Source: Actinomycetota bacterium (lineage in GTDB: Bacteria > Actinomycetota > Humimicrobiia > Humimicrobiales > Humimicrobiaceae). From it: a stretch of 6,479 nt of DNA. Below the pieces are notes generated by a model, which worked only from the letters and a program-made list of their open reading frames with translations, made no database searches and had not been told where the DNA came from. The stretch spans positions 1-6,479 of the forward strand of contig SOKC01000121.1 in assembly GCA_004376325.1 (NCBI GenBank), read 5' to 3'. Every line of letters begins with the position of its first letter. Within the stretch, counting starts at the first letter, position 1. The position numbers were made by a program, and so were the translations under genes. Positions 1 through 4,131 of the stretch are shown piece after piece.

Positions 1-150
1 AGTTCTTTTAATTTGTTATTATAACTCACCTTATCTATAATAGCCTGTCTTATAAATGCAGAGGTGCACAAGCCCAGTTTTTTGGCTTCTTTCTTAGCTT
101 TGTTTATGAGTTTTTTATCAATTCTTAAGGATTAGTGATATCCTGTCCAT
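1..150 (-). pseudogene. Ribbon-helix-helix (CopG/MobC-like) protein, broken and cut by the window edge
   Basis: Reading leftward from about position 132 there is an open frame to the window edge that includes LRIDKKLINKAKKEAKKLGL followed by CTSAFIRQAIIDKV. A basic beta-strand followed by two helices, with a 'S-AFIRQAI' second helix, is typical of small RHH DNA-binding proteins such as CopG-type repressors, antitoxins and MobC-like plasmid mobilisation proteins. The frame has a TAA two codons before this segment and no start codon. An ATG on the minus strand at 150-148 opens MDRISLIL in another frame and meets a stop at 120-118. Removing one base near 124-128 would fuse the two into MDRISLILRIDKKL, a good RHH start, but no ribosome binding site precedes that ATG. 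It is therefore either a frameshifted gene or a fragment lost at a junction. The family call rests on about 40 residues; the precise role is unknown. Confidence 0.5.
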
Positions 151-766
151 ACATTCTGAATCTACAAAAGATGCCTTAAAACTTAAGCCTGGCCAGATAG
201 TATGGCCTGCTGTTCTAAAGGGAGAAAAACACGGAAATGGAAAAACTCTTGTAAAGACTAAGTGCAGGCATGTTGTATTGTCAATAGTTGCAGATTCAGA
301 TATTTTGGATTACAGCAGGGGAATAAAACCATCTCGCATCTTACCTAAAAGAATAGCAAGGATTGCAGGTGAAGCATATAGCCAAGGTGGCGTGCTCTCA
401 CAAGCTGATATTGCACTGATATTTAATATATCACAGGCAAAAGTATCAATGCTTGTAAGAAACTATCAAAATGAGACCGGGAATATGCTTCCGCTTCGAG
501 GAGTAGTTCATGATATTGGTAGATCAATAACTCATAAAGTAAAAATAATAAAGATGCATACCCAAAACTACTCTACAAAAGATATAGCCAGAGCTACTTC
601 CCATGCACCTTCATCAGTGGATAGATACATAAGAGATTTCCAGAGAGTCAAAATGCTTTACGGGAGAGGTATGATTTTAAGTGAAATAGCTTATATTACC
701 TCACTATCTGAGAACCTTGTTACTGAATATATTAAAATTGTCAAAGAACAGATGTTAATAAAATAA
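131..766 (+). pseudogene. DUF1670-family protein with helix-turn-helix segments, probably 5'-truncated
   Basis: The carboxy-terminal part closely resembles the DUF1670 family as I remember it: KRIARIAGEAYSQGGVLSQA, then a RG-VHDIG-S-THK block, then SSVDRYIRDFQRV. Counted from a possible TTG start at 278 (162 residues), three helix-turn-helix-like segments can be seen near residues 36-62, 97-121 and 131-156, so a DNA-binding role is plausible; the family's function is not established to my knowledge. The TTG is unlikely to be the true start. The same frame is open back to 110, after a TGA at 107-109, and upstream codons give LKLKPGQIVWPAVLKGEKHG, which also fits the family. No ATG, GTG or TTG with a ribosome binding site was found there. 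Similarity fades near 131-150, where the minus-strand RHH fragment begins. This looks like a gene that has lost its amino-terminal part. Members of the family occur in many copies in some genomes, so transfer or recombination is possible. Family identity is fairly sure; pseudogene status less so. Confidence 0.65.
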
Positions 767-795
767 ATTTTATTATATAGCTATTAAAGACCTAT

Positions 796-848
796 GGGCA
801 TATGCCCTGATTACCAATTAATAAAGGAGTTGCAAGTCTTAATCAGGG
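796..848. repeat. 12-bp palindrome next to a 9-bp inverted repeat
   Basis: GGGCATATGCCC at 796-807 is a perfect palindrome. Overlapping its end, CCCTGATTA (805-813) is matched by TAATCAGGG (840-848) across a 26-nt loop. The structure lies about 30 bp after the DUF1670 stop codon and covers the start of the 811-996 remnant. It could be a terminator-like hairpin, the edge of a lost element, or chance. No T-run follows, which argues against an intrinsic terminator. Confidence 0.35.
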
Positions 849-996
849 TAAATGGTATAAAACTGGTAATAATGGAACAGATTTGGGTGGTTGTGTAAAT
901 GTTCTTAGTAAAGACGCAACAGCACCTATTGGTGCGTTTCCATCAAATACTTGTTTAGTAGAAATAATACTTGTAAAATCAAATAATAGTATGTGA
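811..996 (+). pseudogene. Unidentified coding remnant, 61 codons
   Basis: Between a TGA at 808-810 and a TGA at 994-996 is an open frame reading LPINKGVASLNQGKWYKTGN, NGTDLGGCVNVLSKDATAPI and on to GAFPSNTCLVEIILVK. The Gly, Asn, Thr and Trp-rich composition looks like real protein, perhaps part of an extracellular or phage structural protein, but I cannot name a family. There is no start codon near the beginning; the only ATG is the last sense codon. AAAGGAG at 823-829 resembles a ribosome binding site, but no in-frame initiator follows at a usable distance. I read it as the carboxy-terminal end of a decayed gene. It is not in frame with the DUF1670 gene. A chance open frame remains possible. 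Confidence 0.35.
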
Positions 997-1037
997 TGTT
1001 GATATCTATAAAAAAAATATTATCAATAAAGTATTTT

Positions 1038-1052
1038 TAGATTTTAAATCTA
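1038..1052. promoter_or_regulatory. Palindrome in the AT-rich leader of the sugar kinase gene
   Basis: TAGATTTTAAATCTA (1038-1052) is a perfect inverted repeat with one central base, 43 bp before the kinase start codon. The surrounding 997-1094 region is almost pure A and T and must hold the kinase promoter. A possible but weak pair is TTGATA (999-1004) and TATCAA (1021-1026), which are also inverted copies of one another. The palindrome could be an operator, but short AT palindromes arise easily in such sequence. Confidence 0.25.
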
Positions 1053-1094
1053 TTTTTATATTTTTAAATTTAATATTAGTCGAAAGGATTTTTA

Positions 1095-2621
1095 ATGATT
1101 AAAAAATATATTCTTGCGCATGATTTAGGTACAAGTGGTAATAAAGCTTCAATTTATGATGATGCAGGTAATCTTGTTGCAAATACTTTTTATGGATATA
1201 GCACAATATATCCTAAAACTGGATGGGTTGAGCAAAATCCTTTTGATTGGTGGGAAGCAGTTAAATATTCTACAAAAGATTTATTAGTAAATTCAAATAT
1301 TAAGAAAGAAGAAATTGCATGCATTGTTTTTAGTGGGCAAATGATGAGCTGCTTGCCAGTAGACAAAAATTGCATACCATTATGTAATTCAATTATTTGG
1401 GCGGATCAAAGAAGTGTAGATCAAGCCAATCAATTGAAAAATATTCTAGAGCGGGAGGTGATTTATAGGATAACAGGACACCGTTGCAGTCCTAATTATT
1501 CCCTTACAAAAATAATGTGGCTTAGAGATAACAAGAGAGATATTTATAATGAAGCTTATAAATTTTTACATGTTAAGGATTTTATTGTTTCTAAACTCAC
1601 AGGTGTTTTTGTTACGGATTTTTCAGATGCTAGTGGGATGAACTTATTAAATATCAAAGAATTATCTTGGTCATCAATTTTAATAGAAGCAAGTAAAATT
1701 GATCCTAATAAATTACCAGATCTTCATTCTTCTATAGATGTGGTTGGAGAAGTTTCCTCATCAGCTTCAAAGGAGATCGATCTTTTACCTGGCACACCTG
1801 TGATAATTGGCGGTGGAGATGGTTCATGTGCAGCTGTGGGGGCTGGTGTTATTAATGAAGGCAGTGCCTATAATTATATCGGTTCATCATCCTGGATAGG
1901 TATTACAAGCTGTAAACCTATTTTTGACAAAGATATGAGTACTTTTAATTGGGTTCATCTAGATTCTAAAAAGTATTGTCCTACTGGGACTATGCAAGCT
2001 GCTGGAGGTTCATATAGTTGGTTAAAAGATAATTTATGTCCTCTTGAAACTAAAATTGCGAATGAAATAAGTATTAGTCCATATAAATTGATGGATCTTG
2101 AGGCTGAACTTGCGAATGTTGGTGCAGATAGGTTAATTTATTTACCATATTTATTAGGAGAAAGAAGCCCATATTGGAATTCTAATGCTAGAGGAGCTTT
2201 TATAGGACTGGCACAAAATCATACTAGAAATCATATTATACGATCAGTTTTGGAAGGAATAACTTTTAATCTCAAAATAATACTTGAGGTATTTGAAAAT
2301 CATTTAAATATTGACTCTATAAAAATAATAGGCGGTGGGGCTAAGGGACAAATTTGGCGACAGATTATGGCTGATATATATGATAAAACAATTTTAGTGC
2401 CTCAATTTCTTGACGAAGCAACATCACTTGGAGCTGCTATTGCAGGGGGAATTGGCATAGGATTTTTTAAAAATTTTGAAATAGTAGATAATATTATAAA
2501 AATTGTTGATAAGATAAATCCAATACCTGCAAATTCCGAGAAATATAAAGAGATATTTCCAATATTCAAGGAATGTTATTCAGTACTAGTACCTATGTTT
2601 GATAAACTTGCTTATGTTTAA
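1095..2621 (+). CDS. xylB: Xylulokinase-type FGGY carbohydrate kinase
   Basis: This cytoplasmic enzyme would phosphorylate a ketopentose, most likely D-xylulose to D-xylulose 5-phosphate, with ATP, feeding the pentose phosphate pathway. The 508 residues are full length for the family. The amino-terminal ATPase fold opens with DLGTSGNK (residues 10-17, phosphate loop). WADQRS (102-107) is characteristic of xylulokinases. GGGDGSCAAVGAG (239-251) carries Asp242 as the likely catalytic base. GAFIGL at 367-372 through SVLE (384-387) fits the second FGGY signature. GGGAKGQIWRQIMAD (413-427) is the adenosine-binding region, followed by DEATSLGAAIAGG. The start is supported by AAAGGA at 1083-1088, six bases before the ATG. 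No isomerase, transporter or sugar regulator is present in the window, so it appears to stand alone. The DNA is more AT-rich than the feo genes, consistent with separate acquisition. Related kinases act on ribulose, glycerol or other polyols, so the substrate is inferred. Confidence 0.85.
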   Translation: MIKKYILAHDLGTSGNKASIYDDAGNLVANTFYGYSTIYPKTGWVEQNPFDWWEAVKYSTKDLLVNSNIKKEEIACIVFSGQMMSCLPVDKNCIPLCNSIIWADQRSVDQANQLKNILEREVIYRITGHRCSPNYSLTKIMWLRDNKRDIYNEAYKFLHVKDFIVSKLTGVFVTDFSDASGMNLLNIKELSWSSILIEASKIDPNKLPDLHSSIDVVGEVSSSASKEIDLLPGTPVIIGGGDGSCAAVGAGVINEGSAYNYIGSSSWIGITSCKPIFDKDMSTFNWVHLDSKKYCPTGTMQAAGGSYSWLKDNLCPLETKIANEISISPYKLMDLEAELANVGADRLIYLPYLLGERSPYWNSNARGAFIGLAQNHTRNHIIRSVLEGITFNLKIILEVFENHLNIDSIKIIGGGAKGQIWRQIMADIYDKTILVPQFLDEATSLGAAIAGGIGIGFFKNFEIVDNIIKIVDKINPIPANSEKYKEIFPIFKECYSVLVPMFDKLAYV

Positions 2622-2623
2622 AT

Positions 2624-2656
2624 GAATTTGTTTCTTGGAGATCTAAAACCAAATTC
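2624..2656 (+). terminator. Possible weak terminator after the sugar kinase
   Basis: GAATTTGTTT (2624-2633) pairs with AAACCAAATTC (2646-2656) apart from one bulged C, leaving a 12-nt loop. It begins two bases after the kinase stop codon, the expected place for a terminator. It is AT-rich and followed only by TTTACAG, so it would be inefficient or may not act at all. Confidence 0.3.
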
Positions 2657-3021
2657 TTTACAGTTATATAAAATGTTTTTTACAATCAAAAAATGTGTAA
2701 CCGAATATAAAAAAATTACATTAGATAATTTACCAATACCTATCTAGCATCTCCTTATTTTTCAAACTAACTAAATAAACCTGTAACAATTATATAAATA
2801 ATTGATGTTTTAGGCACTCCAAAATCAGAAAAATCATAAATAATTTAAAAAAAATTTTGTTATATGTGAAATTGCTACCTGTAAATGATGAAGGAATATT
2901 CATATTTTTAAGCTTGATTTGAATTAATATAGAAAGAAGTTGCAGAATTGCTGTGAATTATTAAGCAATTTCGCATCTTGATTTTTGATATCACAAAACC
3001 AAGCATAAATTAAGCCCAAAC

Positions 3022-3049
3022 GGTCAATTTTTAAATGACAAAATTGATC
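3022..3049. repeat. 10-bp stem-loop in the intergenic region
   Basis: GGTCAATTTT (3022-3031) pairs with AAAATTGATC (3040-3049), with one G-U pair and an 8-nt loop. It lies about 115 bp before the regulator promoter and is not followed by a T-run, so an intrinsic terminator on the plus strand is unlikely. Read on the minus strand it is likewise without a clear T-run. Its role is unknown. Confidence 0.35.
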
Positions 3050-3164
3050 AGTGATTCAGACATAAGGAAAATCTAGCAAAAAATACCACTATATTAATAC
3101 CCTATAAATTATTTTTGGCAACGATACAGTTTGGAGTACTTTTTAGATGAGGCAATTCGAAAAT

Positions 3165-3193
3165 TTGACAAAGATCCTATTTGTGTATATAGT
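3165..3193 (+). promoter_or_regulatory. Sigma-A promoter of the DtxR-family regulator gene
   Basis: TTGACA (3165-3170) matches the -35 consensus exactly. TATAGT (3188-3193) matches five of six -10 positions, and the spacing is the ideal 17 nt. Transcription should begin near 3199-3201, giving a leader of about 40 nt. The -10 box touches the palindromic operator at 3192-3207, so a bound repressor would block polymerase. Confidence 0.8.
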
Positions 3194-3207
3194 TAGATTA
3201 ATCTAAC
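3192..3207. promoter_or_regulatory. Perfect 16-bp palindrome, likely DtxR-family operator (autoregulation)
   Basis: GTTAGATTAATCTAAC is a perfect palindrome placed over the end of the -10 box and the expected transcription start of the regulator gene. Its core TTAGATTAATCTAA resembles the first 14 bases of the known DtxR/IdeR box TTAGGTTAGCCTAACCTAA and agrees at 10 of 14 positions with the site in front of feoA. The position and resemblance suggest that the regulator represses its own gene; this is inferred, not demonstrated. Confidence 0.7.
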
Positions 3208-3238
3208 ATTTTTAGATGAAATAAAAAGTGGGAACAAT

Positions 3239-3712
3239 ATGAAAAAATTAACCCAGAGCATGGAGGATTACATTGAGGCAATATATGTAATCAGTCTTAC
3301 CAGTAAGGTAATCAGGGTAAAAGAAATTGCAAAATTTTTAAATGTAAAAACGCCATCAGTAGTGGATGCAGTTGGAAAACTTACACAAAGAGGACTTGTA
3401 ATTCATGAAAAATATGGATATCTGGAATTAACTGATAAAGGGTGTGAGCTGGCAAAAGAAGTAAATGATAAACACGAAAAGGTGTATAAATTCTTTAATG
3501 AGGTTCTTGGAGTAAGTGATAGTATTTCAAAAAAAGATGCCTGCAATATTGAACATTATATAAGCAAGGAAGCAATGGATAGGATGATAAAATTTATAAA
3601 GTTTGTAGATACCTGTCCTGAAGGGTATCCTGAGTGGCTGAAGAACTTTAATTATTATGCAAAACATGGTAAGCGCCCTGCTGTTTGTCACAAGAGAAGT
3701 GTTTCAAAATAA
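3239..3712 (+). CDS. DtxR/MntR-family metal-dependent transcriptional repressor
   Basis: This is a cytoplasmic, presumably dimeric DNA-binding protein that represses metal-uptake genes when loaded with Fe(II) or Mn(II). Residues 1 to about 62 form the winged helix-turn-helix, with SMEDYIEAIY at 7-16 and recognition-helix sequence TPSVVDAVGKLTQRGL at 38-53. Residues from about 63 to 125 form the dimerisation and metal-binding helices. At 157 residues it lacks the SH3-like domain of full-length DtxR and is close in size to MntR. By alignment with those proteins from memory, the likely ligands are Asp10, Glu13, His79, Cys102, Glu105 and His106. Asp10 is the MntR-type residue while Cys102 is the DtxR-type residue, so the metal cannot be read off directly. 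The tail is unusual, with Cys126, Cys150 and His151. GGGA at 3230-3233 lies five bases before the ATG. Its place before feoAB and the shared operator argue for iron control; an iron-type regulator is my preferred call. Confidence 0.88.
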   Translation: MKKLTQSMEDYIEAIYVISLTSKVIRVKEIAKFLNVKTPSVVDAVGKLTQRGLVIHEKYGYLELTDKGCELAKEVNDKHEKVYKFFNEVLGVSDSISKKDACNIEHYISKEAMDRMIKFIKFVDTCPEGYPEWLKNFNYYAKHGKRPAVCHKRSVSK

Positions 3713-3752
3713 ATCATTTTAGATTTCCTTCATACATTTTCCCTTCATTTTG

Positions 3753-3776
3753 AAAAAATTCTTTAAAAAAATTCTT
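3753..3776. repeat. Tandem 11-bp A-tract repeat upstream of the feoA promoter
   Basis: AAAAAATTCTT occurs at 3753-3763 and again at 3766-3776, offset by 13 bp, the second copy running into the -35 box. A-tracts directly upstream of -35 often act as UP elements or bend DNA, so this may strengthen the feo promoter. The sequence is simple and AT-rich, so chance repetition is possible. Confidence 0.35.
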
Positions 3777-3803
3777 GACAAAAGTATACAAACCTATTAA
3801 TGT
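3775..3803 (+). promoter_or_regulatory. Promoter of the feoAB operon
   Basis: TTGACA (3775-3780) is a perfect -35 box 46 bp before the earliest possible feoA start codon. The -10 is less clear: TATTAA at 3795-3800 has a short 14-nt spacer, while the 17-nt position gives only TAATGT (3798-3803). Either choice puts the -10 next to the putative DtxR-type operator at 3803-3816. The existence of a promoter here is likely; its exact -10 is uncertain. Confidence 0.55.
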
Positions 3804-3816
3804 TAGACTTGCCTAA
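3803..3816. promoter_or_regulatory. Putative DtxR-family operator in front of feoAB
   Basis: TTAGACTTGCCTAA matches 11 of the first 14 positions of the DtxR/IdeR box TTAGGTTAGCCTAACCTAA and 10 of 14 positions of the palindrome in front of the neighbouring regulator gene. It is an imperfect inverted repeat: TTAG/CTAA pair fully, with one mismatch inside and a T-T centre, and AAT/ATT pairing continues outside. It covers the presumed -10 or start region of feoA, where bound repressor would stop transcription when iron is plentiful. Confidence 0.65.
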
Positions 3817-3840
3817 TATTTGTTAATGAGGCTAGTTAAA

Positions 3841-4131
3841 ATGAGAAAATGGGGTTTTAGACATAGAGGTGGAGATGCCAGGAAAACACCACCAATAAAT
3901 AATAGGATTATGACTATGACTGATGCTGTCCAGGGGGAAAAGTACAGGATAGTAAGAATTGATGGCGGATATAGACTTAATTCCCGTCTTTGTGCAATGG
4001 GATTTATTCCTGGTGAAATTTTTTATGTCTCCGGTGCTTCCAGAGGTGGACCATTATGTGTAGTGGTCAAGGGTACGAAATTTGCAATTGGAAGAGGAAT
4101 GGCTGAAAGAATTCAAATCAGAGAGATATAA
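3841..4131 (+). CDS. feoA: FeoA, small SH3-like ferrous iron transport protein with basic N-terminal extension
   Basis: FeoA is a small cytoplasmic beta-barrel protein needed for FeoB-dependent Fe(II) uptake, probably by contacting FeoB. The typical core is clear: TDAVQGEKYRIVRIDGG, then SRLCAMGFIPGE, then VVVKGTKFAIGRGMAERIQI at the carboxy end. I chose ATG 3841 (96 residues) because GAGG at 3828-3831 lies nine bases upstream. Starts at TTG 3820 or ATG 3826 have no ribosome binding site and would begin almost at the expected transcription start. Before the core lies a basic segment of about 23 residues, starting MRKWGFRHRGGDARKTPP, that minimal FeoA proteins lack. ATG 3916, with AGGA eight bases before it, could produce the core alone. 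Its stop codon overlaps the feoB start by one base (TAATG), indicating translational coupling. Confidence 0.88.
   Translation: MRKWGFRHRGGDARKTPPINNRIMTMTDAVQGEKYRIVRIDGGYRLNSRLCAMGFIPGEIFYVSGASRGGPLCVVVKGTKFAIGRGMAERIQIREI

Larger units (their letters stand above)
2622..3164. other. Intergenic AT-rich stretch with stem-loops and no recognisable gene
   Basis: No frame on either strand gives a convincing protein here. A GAATTTGTTT...AAACCAAATTC hairpin (2624-2656, one bulge) immediately after the kinase stop could be a weak terminator, although it lacks a good T-run. Further on, AATTGCT (2946-2952) pairs with AGCAATT (2964-2970), extended by TGC (2941-2943) with GCA (2973-2975). GAAATTGCT at 2868-2876 is a second perfect partner of AGCAATTTC (2964-2972). 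Near the right end a frame from 3098 to 3196 reads protein-like but lacks a start codon. The stretch may be degraded sequence between two unrelated gene blocks. Confidence 0.5.

Noticed and set aside
1037..1053. Possible third DtxR-type operator in front of the sugar kinase gene
   Set aside because: It has the TAGATT/AATCTA half-sites of the regulator's operator, but they are three bases further apart, the surroundings are almost all A/T, and a sugar kinase is an unlikely member of an iron regulon.
1190..1375. Minus-strand open frame inside the sugar kinase gene
   Set aside because: It lies wholly antisense to a gene with clear family motifs and shows no recognisable protein features or ribosome binding site.
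2790..2930. Open frame of about 35-40 codons on the plus strand
   Set aside because: It has low-complexity Lys/Ile/Leu composition, no ribosome binding site and no recognisable similarity.
2941..2986. Stem-loop followed by TTTTT as an intrinsic terminator
   Set aside because: The stem is AT-rich with a 2x2 internal mismatch, the T-run begins several bases after the stem, and it is more than 300 bp from the nearest upstream stop codon.
3820..3840. Upstream feoA starts at TTG 3820 and ATG 3826
   Set aside because: Neither has a ribosome binding site, and both sit within about 20 bases of the expected transcription start; GAGG at 3828-3831 points to ATG 3841.
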